Under the pieces are notes generated by a model. It saw nothing but the letters and a program-made list of their open reading frames with translations. It was not told where the DNA came from and did not search any database. The position numbers and the translations under genes are program-made. From Luteimonas fraxinea (GTDB lineage Bacteria > Pseudomonadota > Gammaproteobacteria > Xanthomonadales > Xanthomonadaceae), in contig NZ_CP089507.1 of assembly GCF_021233355.1 (NCBI RefSeq), positions 62,001-126,000 on the forward strand: 64,000 nt of DNA, in the 5' to 3' direction. This document shows, one piece after another, positions 8,545 to 17,597 of this stretch (positions are counted from its first letter, which is position 1; every line of letters starts with the position of its first letter).

Positions 8545-10883
8545 CTCAGGAAACCACCACCACCGACCTCACCCCCGCCAATACCCCGTTCGTGCCGCGA
8601 CTGATGCTCGCGACCGACCTCGACGGCACCTTCCTCGCCGGATCGCCCGCGCATCGCCAGCAGCTCTACCGTCTGGTCGACCGCCATCCCGAGATCCGCC
8701 TGACCTTCGTCACCGGCCGCGGCCTCGAAGCCGTCATGCCGCTGCTGTCCGACCCCAGCCTGCCGCGTCCCGACTACGTGATCTGCGATGTCGGCGGCAC
8801 CGTCGTCGACGGCCACACCCTGCAGCCGATCCAGCCCTTGCAGACGCGCATCGACCGTCGCTGGCCGGGTGAGCGCGCGGTGGCCGATGCGATGGCCGGC
8901 TTCACCGGCCTCGTGCGCCAGGACGTGCCGCAGGAGCGCCGCTGTTCCTATTTCTGCGAACCGGAAGCGCTGGCCGGCATCCGTGGCGACATCGAGGCCA
9001 CCGCACGCAAGCTCGGCTGCTCGGTGCTGTATTCGGCCGACCGCTACCTCGACATCCTGCCGCCGGACACCGACAAGGGCCGCACGCTCGCCGCGCTCGC
9101 TGACCATCTGGAGCTGCCGCGCGATCGCGTGCTCGTCGCCGGCGACACGCTCAACGATCTGTCGATGTACACCTCCGGATTCCAGGGCGTCTGCGTGGGC
9201 GAATCCGAGCCCGCACTCGTCAAGGCCACCGACCAGCTGTCGAACGTGTTCCAGGCGCAGGCGCCGGGCTGCGGCGGCATTCTCGAAGCGATCACGCACT
9301 TCGATCTGCTCGAATCCGACGACCCCTATCTGCGCCAGACGATCGAGCGCAGCACCGGCCAGTCGGATCTGGTGATGGTCTATCACCGTCTGCCCTACGA
9401 GGAATACGTGGAGGACGGCCAGCGCAAGCGCCGGCGCCCGACCTCGCCCAACGGCATCATCCCGAGCCTGCTCGGCTTCTTCGGCAGCGGCCAGAAAGGC
9501 TCCTGGGTCGCGTGGAGCGTCGACGACCCCAAGCTCGGCAAGTTCGAAACGCGCACGCCGGTCGATCCCGACGCGTATCCCGATCTCACCGTCGCGCGCG
9601 TGCCGCTGACCCAGACCGAGGTCGACGCGTTCTACAAGCGGTTCTCGAAGGAAGCCTTCTGGCCGATGCTGCACACGTTCTGGGAGCGCGCGCGCTTCAA
9701 TGAAGACGACTGGAACATCTATCTGCGCGTAAACCGCAAGTTCGCCGAAGCGACCGCTGCCGAAGCCGCGCCCGGTGCGACCGTGTGGCTGCACGACTAC
9801 AACCTGTGGATGGTGCCGGCCTATCTGCGCGAGCTGCGCCCGGACGTGCGCATCGCGTTCTTCCACCACACGTATTTTCCGTCGGCCGACGTGTTCAACG
9901 TGGTGCCGTGGCGCCGCGAGATCCTCGGCAGCCTGCTGCAGTGCGACTACATCGGCTTCCACATTCCGCGCCAGGTCGAGAATTTCGTCGACGTGGTCCG
10001 CGGTGCGATGCCGACCGAAGTGCTGGAACGCGAAGGCTGCGCGCCGCGCTTCCTGACCTACGGATGTGCAGTGGGGCTGGACGAGACCACGACGCGCATC
10101 CGTGTCGGCGATCGCGTCGTCGGCCTCGGCGCGCATCCGGTCGGCACCGACATCAAGCGCATCGAAAAGGGGCTGGCGCAGCCCAAGGTGCGTGTGCGCC
10201 TGGAACAGATCCGGCGCGAGTTCTCCGGTCGCAAGCTGGTGTTGTCGGTCGAACGCCTCGACTACACCAAGGGCACGCTGGAGAAACTGCTCGCGTTCGA
10301 ACGCCTGCTCGGCGAACAACCCGATCTGCGCGGCAAGGTCACGCTGCTGATGATCTGCGTGCCGGCGTCCAAGGAGATGACCGTCTACCAGGAACTGCAG
10401 ACGCAGATCGAACAGGCGGTCGGTCGCATCAACGGTCGCCACGCGATGCTCGACTGGAGCCCGGTGCGCTTCTTCGCCCGCAGCCTGCCGTTCGAAGAAG
10501 TACTTGCGCATTACGCGGCCGCCGACGTCATGTGGATTACGCCGCTGCGTGATGGACTGAATCTGGTGGCCAAGGAATTCGTCGCCGCGCAGGGCATCGA
10601 AGGTTCGTCGGGCACGCTGGTGCTGTCGGAATTCGCCGGCGCCGCCGCCGAACTCAAAGGCGCGGTGCTGACCAATCCGCACGATCTGACCGATCTCGTC
10701 GCCGGTCTGCGACAGGCGCTTTCGATGCCGGAACACGAAGCCGTCGGCCGCCAGCGTCAACTGTTCGACATCGTCCACTACTACGACGTGGAACGCTGGG
10801 GCCGTGATTTCCTCGCAGCGGTGAACACTGCCGGCAGCGGCGCCGACCAGCACCGGTATGCGGCGCGGGGACTTGCCGCCTGA
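8541..10883 (+). CDS. ggpPS: bifunctional glucosylglycerol-phosphate phosphatase/synthase
   Basis: 780 residues from TTG 8541, preceded by AAGGA at 8530-8534 and overlapping the ycaD stop. The N-terminal third is an HAD phosphatase: motif I 'DLDGTFL' with Asp26 and Asp28, and motif IV 'GDTLNDLSMY'. The C-terminal part is a GT20 glycosyltransferase related to OtsA: 'HDYNLWMVPAYLRE', 'HHTYFPSADVFNVVPWRREI', 'VERLDYTKGTLEKL' and 'TPLRDGLNLVAKEF'. Fused enzymes of this layout make glucosylglycerol from ADP-glucose and glycerol-3-phosphate and dephosphorylate the product, yielding a compatible solute under salt stress. A trehalose-phosphate enzyme is the alternative, but the domain order (phosphatase first) and the ycaD partner favour GgpPS. 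Confidence 0.85.
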   Translation: MTQETTTTDLTPANTPFVPRLMLATDLDGTFLAGSPAHRQQLYRLVDRHPEIRLTFVTGRGLEAVMPLLSDPSLPRPDYVICDVGGTVVDGHTLQPIQPLQTRIDRRWPGERAVADAMAGFTGLVRQDVPQERRCSYFCEPEALAGIRGDIEATARKLGCSVLYSADRYLDILPPDTDKGRTLAALADHLELPRDRVLVAGDTLNDLSMYTSGFQGVCVGESEPALVKATDQLSNVFQAQAPGCGGILEAITHFDLLESDDPYLRQTIERSTGQSDLVMVYHRLPYEEYVEDGQRKRRRPTSPNGIIPSLLGFFGSGQKGSWVAWSVDDPKLGKFETRTPVDPDAYPDLTVARVPLTQTEVDAFYKRFSKEAFWPMLHTFWERARFNEDDWNIYLRVNRKFAEATAAEAAPGATVWLHDYNLWMVPAYLRELRPDVRIAFFHHTYFPSADVFNVVPWRREILGSLLQCDYIGFHIPRQVENFVDVVRGAMPTEVLEREGCAPRFLTYGCAVGLDETTTRIRVGDRVVGLGAHPVGTDIKRIEKGLAQPKVRVRLEQIRREFSGRKLVLSVERLDYTKGTLEKLLAFERLLGEQPDLRGKVTLLMICVPASKEMTVYQELQTQIEQAVGRINGRHAMLDWSPVRFFARSLPFEEVLAHYAAADVMWITPLRDGLNLVAKEFVAAQGIEGSSGTLVLSEFAGAAAELKGAVLTNPHDLTDLVAGLRQALSMPEHEAVGRQRQLFDIVHYYDVERWGRDFLAAVNTAGSGADQHRYAARGLAA

Positions 10884-10894
10884 TCGGATGCGGG

Positions 10895-10924
10895 AGCGCT
10901 TCGTGCAGGCATGTGCGAAGCGCT
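10895..10924 (+). terminator. hairpin after ggpPS
   Basis: AGCGCTTCG (10895-10903) pairs with CGAAGCGCT (10916-10924). Four further pairs (two G-U) extend the stem to 13 bp around a GGCA loop. Only a weak T-run follows, so it may be a terminator or an mRNA 3'-end stabiliser. It begins 11 bp after the ggpPS stop. Confidence 0.55.
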
Positions 10925-11268
10925 TTCGTGTGTCGGCTTGGTGTCGCGCGCCGGAACGGCCGAGCGACCACAGCACCTCTCCCTCCGGGAGCAAGCCCGC
11001 CCCGGATTTGATCCGGGTTCGATGCGCATCGCGCATCTGGTGAGGGAACGGGGCTGACAGAGCAAGTCTGAAGTCCCGAGCTTCCTCGCAACTTCAGGGC
11101 TGCGAGCACGATGGACGATAGCAACGATGGGTTTCGCTGCGCTCTAGCCATCCTACGAACGGCGCAGGCATCGCGATCCAACGACGCCACTCTCCGTTCA
11201 CCGCGCCTTCCCTAGCCTGCAGGCACCTGTCGGCACCACGCCGGCGCCCGACTCGAAGAGGACGCCAC
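10925..11268. other. gene-free stretch with three adjacent small hairpins
   Basis: No credible ORF. Three short perfect palindromes lie in a row: CTCCC-TCC-GGGAG (10979-10991), CCCGGAT-TTG-ATCCGGG (11001-11017) and GATGCGC-ATC-GCGCATC (11021-11037), each with a 3-nt loop. The remainder shows no clear signal apart from the ribosome-binding region of the next gene (GAGGAC before 11269). Confidence 0.5.
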
Positions 11269-11691
11269 ATGCGCGCAGCACCCGCCACCGCTCTCCTGCT
11301 CACGTTCGCCCTGGCCGCATGCGGCGGTGAATCGACGCCTGCATCGCCGGCTACGGACACGCCACCGCCTCCGCCGCCTGCCGCGACCGCTGCAGAAGAA
11401 GTGCCACCGACCGGTTCGCTCGCGGCGCGCGAAGCCGAGACCGAGCCGTCGAACACGATCAACTACGACTGCGAAGGCACGCGCATCACCCTCGCCCAGG
11501 AAGGCGAAGGCGACGACGCCCGCGTGCAGTTCGTCGTCGACGGCGTGACACTCGATCTGCCGCGCGCCGAGACCGCGCAGGGTGATCGCTTCGCCGATGC
11601 CGACGGCAATGCGTTCTGGAGCCACGGCACCGACGAAGCACGCTTGACCCTGCAGGGCCAGCACGAGCGCAACTGCGCACGCGTCTACTGA
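11269..11691 (+). CDS. MliC/PliC-like C-type lysozyme inhibitor lipoprotein, copy 1
   Basis: 140 residues. The N-terminus ends in the lipobox 'LTFALAAC', predicting an outer-membrane or periplasmic lipoprotein, followed by a Pro/Ala/Thr linker. The mature domain has the MliC pattern: 'NYDCEGTRITLAQ', then 'FWSHGTDEARLTLQG' and a final Cys ('ERNCARVY') able to bridge to the first. MliC proteins insert a loop into the active site of C-type lysozymes and protect peptidoglycan. The next gene is a diverged paralogue with the same layout, which suggests a local duplication. Confidence 0.72.
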   Translation: MRAAPATALLLTFALAACGGESTPASPATDTPPPPPPAATAAEEVPPTGSLAAREAETEPSNTINYDCEGTRITLAQEGEGDDARVQFVVDGVTLDLPRAETAQGDRFADADGNAFWSHGTDEARLTLQGQHERNCARVY

Positions 11692-11796
11692 CGCACCGGC
11701 GCATTCATCGCCTCCGGCAAACGGAGGCGATATGCTCGCCACGCCCCTCCCCGCCCCCTCGCGTCGATCCGATCCACCCAAGGCAAGGAGACGACC

Positions 11797-12210
11797 ATGC
11801 GCTGGTTCACCCCCGTGTTCACTGTGGCCATCGGCCTGTCGCTGGCGGCGTGTTCGCCGGCAGATGCACCACCCGTCGACGATGCGGCGACGCCGCCGGC
11901 AAGCGGTAGTACGGAAGAAACACCATCTGATCCAGAAACCCCCAGCACCGACGCAGCGCCGCTGCCGCAGGTGATGCATTACGACTGCGAAGGCACGCCG
12001 GTCGACGCGACGTTCGATGGCCGCGGCCAAGTGAGTATCGCGGTCGATGGGGCCACGTACGTCCTGCGTACCGAAGAAGCGGCGTCAGGCACGAAGTACG
12101 TCGACGACGCCGGCATCGTGCTGTGGACACGCGGTGCAAACGATGCACTGCTGACGCGCCCCGATCATCCGGACCGCACCTGCACAGGTTCGGCTGCGGC
12201 GCCGGTCTGA
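11797..12210 (+). CDS. MliC/PliC-like lysozyme inhibitor lipoprotein, copy 2
   Basis: 137 residues with an AAGGAG Shine-Dalgarno six bases before the ATG. The lipobox is 'LSLAAC' and an acidic Pro/Thr-rich linker follows. The domain repeats the pattern of the preceding gene: 'HYDCEGTPVDATFDG', 'LWTRGANDALLT' and 'RTCTG'. The aromatic Trp-Ser-x-Gly segment is changed to Trp-Thr-Arg-Gly, and the strands are otherwise strongly diverged, so the two copies may have different targets. A strong terminator follows the gene. Confidence 0.65.
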   Translation: MRWFTPVFTVAIGLSLAACSPADAPPVDDAATPPASGSTEETPSDPETPSTDAAPLPQVMHYDCEGTPVDATFDGRGQVSIAVDGATYVLRTEEAASGTKYVDDAGIVLWTRGANDALLTRPDHPDRTCTGSAAAPV

Positions 12211-12217
12211 GGCTTTC

Positions 12218-12245
12218 GCGAGCGCGTCTCGACGCGCTCGCTTTT
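12218..12245 (+). terminator. rho-independent terminator after the MliC pair
   Basis: A perfect 10-bp stem, GCGAGCGCGT / ACGCGCTCGC, with a CTCG loop, followed by TTTT. It lies 7 bp after the stop of the second lipoprotein. Confidence 0.85.
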
Positions 12246-12397
12246 CCGCGTCTCACCTCACGCGACGTGGTGCAGCTCGCAATCTCATCGTGCGCATGTG
12301 TCATCTCATGCATCGCACGCAGGTAGACCATCGTCCAGCAGGCATACCGCGCGTGCGCCGCTAAGCTGGGCGGTCGTTCCCCACGACGGTACCCACC

Positions 12398-13702
12398 ATG
12401 TTCCAGCGCGCCACGCGCCTGTCCGTCCGACTCGTCGAACGGTTCCTGCCCGACGCCTACGTCTTCGTCCTGATCTTTACCGCGCTGGCTTTCATCGCTG
12501 CCTTCGCGATCGAACAGACCCCGCCGCTCGAACTCGTCCGCTATTGGGGCACCGGTTTCTGGGAGCTGCTCGGCTTCTCGATGCAGATGCTGCTGGTGCT
12601 GGTGACCGGTTTCATTCTGGCCAAGACGCCGCCGGTCAAACGCGGCCTGACCTGGATGGCCTCGCGCTGTCGCACACCGAAGAACGCAATCGTCGTCGTC
12701 ACGCTGGTCGCGATGGCCGCGAACTGGATCAACTGGGGTTTCGGTCTGGTGATCGGCGCGCTGTTCGCGCGTGAGGTCGCCCGCTTCGTCAAGGTCGATT
12801 ACCGCCTGCTCGTCGCGAGCGCCTACTCGGGTTTCATCATCTGGCATGGCGGCCTGTCGGGTTCGATTCCGCTGACGATCGCGACCGAAGGCCACTTCAT
12901 GCAGGAGGCGATCGGACTGATTCCGACTTCGGAGACGATCTTCGCGCCGTTCAATCTGCTGATCGTCGCGCTGCTGGTGATCGCCATCCCGCTGATCAAC
13001 CGCGCAATGACACCGTCCGACAAGGACGCCGTGCTGTTCACCCCGCCCGAAGATCCCGAGCCGCCGGTACTCGCGCAGGATTCGAGCCCGGCCGAGCGTC
13101 TCGAGCACGGCTGGATCCTGTCGGTCGCGGTCGGTGTCGCGGGTCTGGTGTTCCTCGCTGATCACTTCATCGCTGGCGGCGGACTCAACCTCAACATCGT
13201 CAACTATGGCTTCCTGATGCTCGGCATCGTGCTGCACCGCACGCCGGCCCGGCTGCTGGCCGCGCTGCAGGAAGCGATCAAGGGCGGCGCGGGCATCGTG
13301 ATCCAGTTCCCGTTCTACGCCGGCATCATGGCGATCCTGGTCGGCTCGGGCTTGGCAACGACGATGTCGGAATGGTTCGTGTCCTTCGCCAGCGCCGGCA
13401 GCCTGCCGTTCTGGACCTTCCTGTCGGCCGGCCTGATCAACATGTTCGTGCCGTCGGGCGGTGGCCAGTGGGCGGTGCAGGCCCCGGTGATGATTCCGGC
13501 CGCGCAGGCGCTGGGCGCCGACCTGCCGCGCGTGGCGATGGCCGTGGCCTGGGGCGATGCGTGGACCAGCATGCTGCAGCCGTTCTTCGCCCTGCCGCTG
13601 CTCGCGATCGCGGGGCTCAAGATCAAGGACATCATGGGCTACTGCCTGATGCTGCTGTTCGCATCCGGCGTGATCATCGGCCTGGTGTTCCTGCTGCTCT
13701 GA
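12398..13702 (+). CDS. atoE: short-chain fatty acid transporter, AtoE family
   Basis: 434 residues, close to the ~440 of AtoE. The protein is hydrophobic throughout, with about 11-12 helices. Conserved AtoE segments are visible: 'WGTGFWELLGFSMQMLLVLV', 'NWINWGFGLVIGALFAREVA', 'GGLSGSIPLT' and 'FVPSGGGQWAVQAPVMIPAA'. The family imports short-chain fatty acids such as acetoacetate or butyrate across the inner membrane. No ato degradation genes (AtoDA, AtoB) are adjacent, so it is a stand-alone carrier here. Confidence 0.9.
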   Translation: MFQRATRLSVRLVERFLPDAYVFVLIFTALAFIAAFAIEQTPPLELVRYWGTGFWELLGFSMQMLLVLVTGFILAKTPPVKRGLTWMASRCRTPKNAIVVVTLVAMAANWINWGFGLVIGALFAREVARFVKVDYRLLVASAYSGFIIWHGGLSGSIPLTIATEGHFMQEAIGLIPTSETIFAPFNLLIVALLVIAIPLINRAMTPSDKDAVLFTPPEDPEPPVLAQDSSPAERLEHGWILSVAVGVAGLVFLADHFIAGGGLNLNIVNYGFLMLGIVLHRTPARLLAALQEAIKGGAGIVIQFPFYAGIMAILVGSGLATTMSEWFVSFASAGSLPFWTFLSAGLINMFVPSGGGQWAVQAPVMIPAAQALGADLPRVAMAVAWGDAWTSMLQPFFALPLLAIAGLKIKDIMGYCLMLLFASGVIIGLVFLLL

Positions 13703-13750
13703 TCGCAGTCGCAGAGCCCGCCGCGCGCATGACGCGCGGCGGGTCCTGAT

Positions 13751-15121
13751 TCAGTCCGCGTGACGCTCGGCGATCTCCGCCAGTCGCGCATCGAGCGCTT
13801 CGCGCGGCGACCAGCGACCCCGTGCCATGACGCCGAGCGGCGCCTGCGCATGCGAGAGGTCTTCGCGCGGATCTCCGGCCAGCAACACCAGATCCGCGCG
13901 GCGGCCGACTTCGACGGTGCCGAACGCGTCGGGCGTGCCGAGCGCCAGCGCGGCGTTACGCGTGCCGGTGACCAGCACCTCGTAAGGCGTCAGGCCGGCG
14001 GCCTGCATCATCGCCATCTCGCGATGGATCGAAAAGCCCGGCACGTTGAAGAACTGCGGTGCATCGGAACCGAGCACGATCGGCGCGTCGCCGTCGTGCA
14101 GCGCCTTGAGCAGTTCGCGGCGCAGAATGACGAGTGCCTGCGCGGCATCGGGCTGGAAGGTGTCGCGCGCCGCATACTCGTGTTTCGCACGGCGCCAGCG
14201 CTCACGCTCCGAAGCCGGCATGTAGCGCATCTCCGGCCACTGCAGCATCGCTTCCGGTGTTTCGGAAGAGGCCATGTGCTCGACCAGGGTCAGCGTCGGC
14301 ACATTCCAGGTGCCGGCCGCCCGTGTGCGGCTGACGGCTTCATCGATGCGGCCGCGATCGGCCCACTGCACCCAGCCACTGCCGAACCAGCCCGCTTCGC
14401 GCTCGCCGGTCTCGGTGCCCGGCGGCACCAGGAACTCGACGTAGCGATCGAAGTGATCGATCGAGGCCTGCTTCGCATCGAGCGCCACCTCCAGCGGCAC
14501 ACCTTCGGGGATATGGCCGGCGAACGGAATGCCGACCGCGTGCGCGGTCTCGGCCATGCGCGGATACGCATCGGCCGGAATGCTGCCGATCTTGACCAGA
14601 TCGAAACCGGCGGCGTGATGCGCGCGCACCTCGCGCACGGCTTCGTCAGCGTCCTGGCTGCGCAGCCACGGACTGGCGACCACCATCGTCGGACCGTTCA
14701 CCTCGCCGCGTTCGATACGCGTGCGCAGCTCCGGATGCGAGACGTCGCCCGACATGTTGCGCACCAGCGTGACGCCGTTCGCCAGATACAGATCCAGCGT
14801 GTCCTGCACGTAAACCGGATCGTCGCCGCCCGGCACGTGGCCATGGAATTCGGCGAGACCCGGCATCAGCACGCGCCCCGAGCCGTCGATCCGCGTCGCA
14901 TCACCCGGCACTTCGATGTCGTCGCGCGGGCCGATGGCGGTGATGCGGCCATCGCGGACGACGACGGTCTGCGAGGACAGACGCACGTCGCGGTCCATCG
15001 GCAGCAAATCGACACCGACGAATGCGAACGTGCCCGCATTGCCGGCGTCCGTGGTGGTCTGCGCCTGCGCGGCGCCTGCCAGCAGCAGGCTCGTGGCCGC
15101 AAGGCCGTGCCACCACCTCAT
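13751..15121 (-). CDS. secreted amidohydrolase family protein
   Basis: 456 residues, with signal peptide 'MRWWHGLAATSLLLAGAAQA' (cleavage after AQA). A composite amidohydrolase fold is evident: 'VVRDGRITAIGPRDDIEVPG' and 'VLMPGLAEFHGHVPGGDD', in which the usual HxH metal pair (D-x-H-x-H) appears as 'EFHGH'. Later come 'IPFAGHIPEG', 'IDHFDRY' and 'LGSDAPQFFNVPG'. The C-terminal small beta-domain includes 'VEVGRRADLVLLAGDPREDL'. It is probably a periplasmic hydrolase of an imide, dipeptide or related compound. Its ATG overlaps the stop of the upstream DUF2789 gene by four bases, so they form an operon. Confidence 0.83.
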   Translation of the reverse strand: MRWWHGLAATSLLLAGAAQAQTTTDAGNAGTFAFVGVDLLPMDRDVRLSSQTVVVRDGRITAIGPRDDIEVPGDATRIDGSGRVLMPGLAEFHGHVPGGDDPVYVQDTLDLYLANGVTLVRNMSGDVSHPELRTRIERGEVNGPTMVVASPWLRSQDADEAVREVRAHHAAGFDLVKIGSIPADAYPRMAETAHAVGIPFAGHIPEGVPLEVALDAKQASIDHFDRYVEFLVPPGTETGEREAGWFGSGWVQWADRGRIDEAVSRTRAAGTWNVPTLTLVEHMASSETPEAMLQWPEMRYMPASERERWRRAKHEYAARDTFQPDAAQALVILRRELLKALHDGDAPIVLGSDAPQFFNVPGFSIHREMAMMQAAGLTPYEVLVTGTRNAALALGTPDAFGTVEVGRRADLVLLAGDPREDLSHAQAPLGVMARGRWSPREALDARLAEIAERHAD

Positions 15122-15363
15122 GTGGATGGACGCGCGTGCAGCGCGACATTGAGCTGGTCGATCACGACGATCCAGTCGGCGTCCTCGATGCGTTCTTCAC
15201 GCAGCAGCTGCGCCTGCGAGTTAGTCCAGAACGGCGCTTCTTCCAGGCGCACGTCATCGGGCAGCGGACCATGTTCGGCGATGAAGCCGCGGATCGAGGC
15301 CTCGTCGTTGGGCAGGCCCAGCTGGGCGAAGAGTTCTGAGAACGCATGGACGGTCGATTCCAC
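15118..15363 (-). CDS. DUF2789 family protein
   Basis: 81 residues from a GTG start. It shows the DUF2789 signature 'FSELFAQLGLPNDEASIRGF' and 'PLPDDVRLEEAPFWTNSQAQ', an all-helical small cytoplasmic protein of unknown function. Translationally coupled to the downstream amidohydrolase by an ATGA overlap, although the two families are not normally linked. Confidence 0.82.
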   Translation of the reverse strand: MESTVHAFSELFAQLGLPNDEASIRGFIAEHGPLPDDVRLEEAPFWTNSQAQLLREERIEDADWIVVIDQLNVALHARPST

Positions 15364-15467
15364 GATGCACTCCAGATTGGTCGTGCACCGAGCCTAACGC
15401 GACCTGCGTCAACGCCATTTCAGATGCAGGTGCATCGATGCATGCGGTTTTCCGGATCCCGGATACG

Positions 15468-15494
15468 CGAACCGCCCGGCATGCGGGCGGTTCG
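15468..15494 (-). terminator. probable terminator of the DUF1328 gene
   Basis: CGAACCGCCCG and CGGGCGGTTCG form a near-perfect long stem about 25 bp past the leftward stop at 15520. There is no T-run, so confidence is limited. Confidence 0.4.
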
Positions 15495-15519
15495 GTCGAC
15501 ACGTGTGCGGCAGTGCGTG

Positions 15520-15696
15520 CTAACTGGCGACTTTCTTGGCGACCGTCAAGCCCAGCACGAACAGCACGACAGCGATGATGACCGCTGCCCAGAACAGGAA
15601 CTTCGCGATGCCCATCGCCCCACCGGCAATGCCGCTGAAGCCGAGCGCGCCGGCGACGAGGCCGATGACTGCGAAAATGATGGCCCACTTGATCAT
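15520..15696 (-). CDS. DUF1328 (YtjA-like) small membrane protein
   Basis: 58 residues with AAGGAG upstream of the ATG (complement 15694-15696). Two hydrophobic helices: '[17 protein letters not shown]' and '[20 protein letters not shown]', with the conserved 'GFSGIAGGA' turn between them. DUF1328 proteins are short inner-membrane proteins often induced by envelope or desiccation stress; the function is unproven. It is likely a single-gene transcript. Confidence 0.88.
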   Translation of the reverse strand: MIKWAIIFAVIGLVAGALGFSGIAGGAMGIAKFLFWAAVIIAVVLFVLGLTVAKKVAS

Positions 15697-15797
15697 GAAA
15701 CGTTCTCCTTGCGGGGCGACGCGATCCCGCGCCGCCAGTGGCCGAAATCTTCCGCCGCGTGCGGTGCGCATCGCGTGAACGCAGGCTGCGTGTCGCG

Positions 15798-16424
15798 TCA
15801 ACGCAGGCGGCTGGCGAGCGCGCGCAGTACGCAGATCATCCATCCGAGAATCAATACGATCACCGTCTTCTGCGCGAGACCGCGCGGCACGTCGCGCCAC
15901 ACGGCGAGCACCCACACCGACGCGAAACACAGCAACGCCCACGGCAGTGCCCAACGCGCCGTGCGGCGCCACGCGGGATCGCGCAGAAAGCCGAGCGCCT
16001 GCACCACCATGCCGGTCGTCGCGAACAGGAACGCGCCCTGCGCGGACACGCCATGGATCAGACCTTCCAGAGAGCGGTCCACGCCCGGCATGTCCATCCA
16101 CGCATACGCCGTGATCGACAGCGACGTGCCCGCGAGCGCGAACAGCAGCAGCGCAGCCGCGCTGCGCGCCGGTGGCGCGTGCGCTTCGCGCAAGGCCCAG
16201 CCCAGCGCGACCATGCCGACGCCGAGCGCGACATAGGCGATCTGCAGCAGCGGACCCCAGTCGCCGATCAGATACAGACTCATCTGGCTGGAGACGGGAT
16301 CGAGTTCGGGACGCAGCAGATGCAGCGCGATCGCCGCGGCGACGAACGCGGCGAGACTCGCGGCCGCGATGTGGCGCGCGCGGCGGATTGCCGGGCGTTG
16401 CGCAGGGAGACAAGATGTGGACAT
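15798..16424 (-). CDS. DUF998 membrane protein
   Basis: 208 residues if the Met at 16422-16424 (complement) is the start; an in-frame Met 16 codons upstream is less likely because the first helix begins soon after the inner Met. Six or so helices are visible. '[20 protein letters not shown]' is the DUF998 hallmark (R-P-x-L-D-P-x-S), followed by '[19 protein letters not shown]'. An integral inner-membrane protein of unknown function. Divergent from the ROK gene, with only 74 bp between starts. Confidence 0.75.
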   Translation of the reverse strand: MSTSCLPAQRPAIRRARHIAAASLAAFVAAAIALHLLRPELDPVSSQMSLYLIGDWGPLLQIAYVALGVGMVALGWALREAHAPPARSAAALLLFALAGTSLSITAYAWMDMPGVDRSLEGLIHGVSAQGAFLFATTGMVVQALGFLRDPAWRRTARWALPWALLCFASVWVLAVWRDVPRGLAQKTVIVLILGWMICVLRALASRLR

Positions 16425-16498
16425 CGGGAACAGGCGTCGGAAATTCGCGACGCATGCTACCGGAGCCGTCACGTTGCGCTAGCCGCCCGCCCGCGACG

Positions 16499-17575
16499 AT
16501 GCGGTCCACTTCGAATTTCCGTGCCCCGATGCCGCGCGATACCCGCAACCGACACGCCGCGATCCGCCTGCCCGATCTTCGCATCGACAGCTGCAATCTG
16601 CCCCTGCGTGATCCCGATGGCGACGGGTTTCTCGGCGACCGCGCGAGCCAGACGGCGTTCCGCCGGTTCCTCGATATCCGGCGCCGGCATCACTTCACCG
16701 GACAGCGCGATCCCTTCGGCCGTACCGCGACGCATGCGATTCCCAAGAACGAGATCGACCTGGTGCTGGTCGGGGGCAATGCAGATGCCGCGCATCTGGT
16801 GCATGCCGCAGTCGAAGACCATGCGCACCAGCTCGCCGGTGTGGTGCGGGGATTTCTACAAACCGACGACTGGCACGGCGTGCGCCGCATCGTGATCGGC
16901 GGCGGATTTCCCGGCAGTCGCGTCGGTGCCCTGTCGGTGCGCCGCGCCGCGCGCCTGCTCAAACTCGCGCGCAGCGGCGTGGATCTGTCGCTGCTGCGCC
17001 ATGACGGCGACGATGCTGGCCTGCTCGGCTGGGTGCCGCTCGCTCCGGCCGCGACGCATCGGCACGACGCCTTTCTCGCGGTCGACATCGGCGGCACCAA
17101 CATCCGCTGCGGCATCGTCGCGCCGCATTTCGGCCAGCGCGAGGACGGCAGTCGCGCCCGTGTGCTCGAACGCAGCCAGTGGCGCCATGCCACCGAGTCG
17201 CCTGATCGCGAGGACGCCGTGATCCGCATGGCGGCGATGCTCAATGGCCTGATCGCGCATGCGCGCACGCTGGGCCTGCGGCTGGCGCCCTTCGTGGGCA
17301 TCGCCTGCCCGGGTCAGATCGCTGTCGACGGGCGCATCCTGCACGGCGCGCAGAACCTGCCGGGCGACTGGGAAGCCGAGCACTTCCGGCTCGCGGACGC
17401 CCTGCGGCAGCGACTGGATCGCATCGGCACGCGCGCACCGCTGGTGCTGCTGCACAACGATGCTGTCGTGCAGGGGCTCAGCGAGCGCCCGCGCATGGCC
17501 TCCGTCGAGCGCTGGGGTGTGCTGACCATCGGTACCGGTCTGGGCAACGCCAGCTACACCAACCACCGCGCCTGA
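16499..17575 (+). CDS. ROK family protein with N-terminal extension
   Basis: 358 residues with ATG at 16499 as the most upstream plausible start (a Met at residue 11 is the alternative). Residues 1-190 carry a conserved non-kinase half ('[20 protein letters not shown]', '[20 protein letters not shown]'). The phosphate-binding loop '[16 protein letters not shown]' starts near Asp196, '[14 protein letters not shown]' follows, and the chain ends just after '[17 protein letters not shown]'. The ROK zinc motif (CxCGxxGCxE) and the final alpha-beta unit are missing. Homologues in Burkholderia and relatives end at the same place, so this is a family trait rather than a truncation. It may be a sugar kinase or a regulator; the substrate is unknown. 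Confidence 0.75.
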   Translation: MRSTSNFRAPMPRDTRNRHAAIRLPDLRIDSCNLPLRDPDGDGFLGDRASQTAFRRFLDIRRRHHFTGQRDPFGRTATHAIPKNEIDLVLVGGNADAAHLVHAAVEDHAHQLAGVVRGFLQTDDWHGVRRIVIGGGFPGSRVGALSVRRAARLLKLARSGVDLSLLRHDGDDAGLLGWVPLAPAATHRHDAFLAVDIGGTNIRCGIVAPHFGQREDGSRARVLERSQWRHATESPDREDAVIRMAAMLNGLIAHARTLGLRLAPFVGIACPGQIAVDGRILHGAQNLPGDWEAEHFRLADALRQRLDRIGTRAPLVLLHNDAVVQGLSERPRMASVERWGVLTIGTGLGNASYTNHRA

Positions 17576-17597
17576 ACCGCCCGGAGCGCTTCGGGCC

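Noticed and set aside
8187..11036. 949-codon frame opposite ggpPS
   Set aside because: Antisense shadow; the plus-strand frame carries HAD and GT20 motifs.
16499..17575. Frameshift or truncation in the ROK gene
   Set aside because: Homologues in other genera as I remember them end at the same position, so no disruption is needed.
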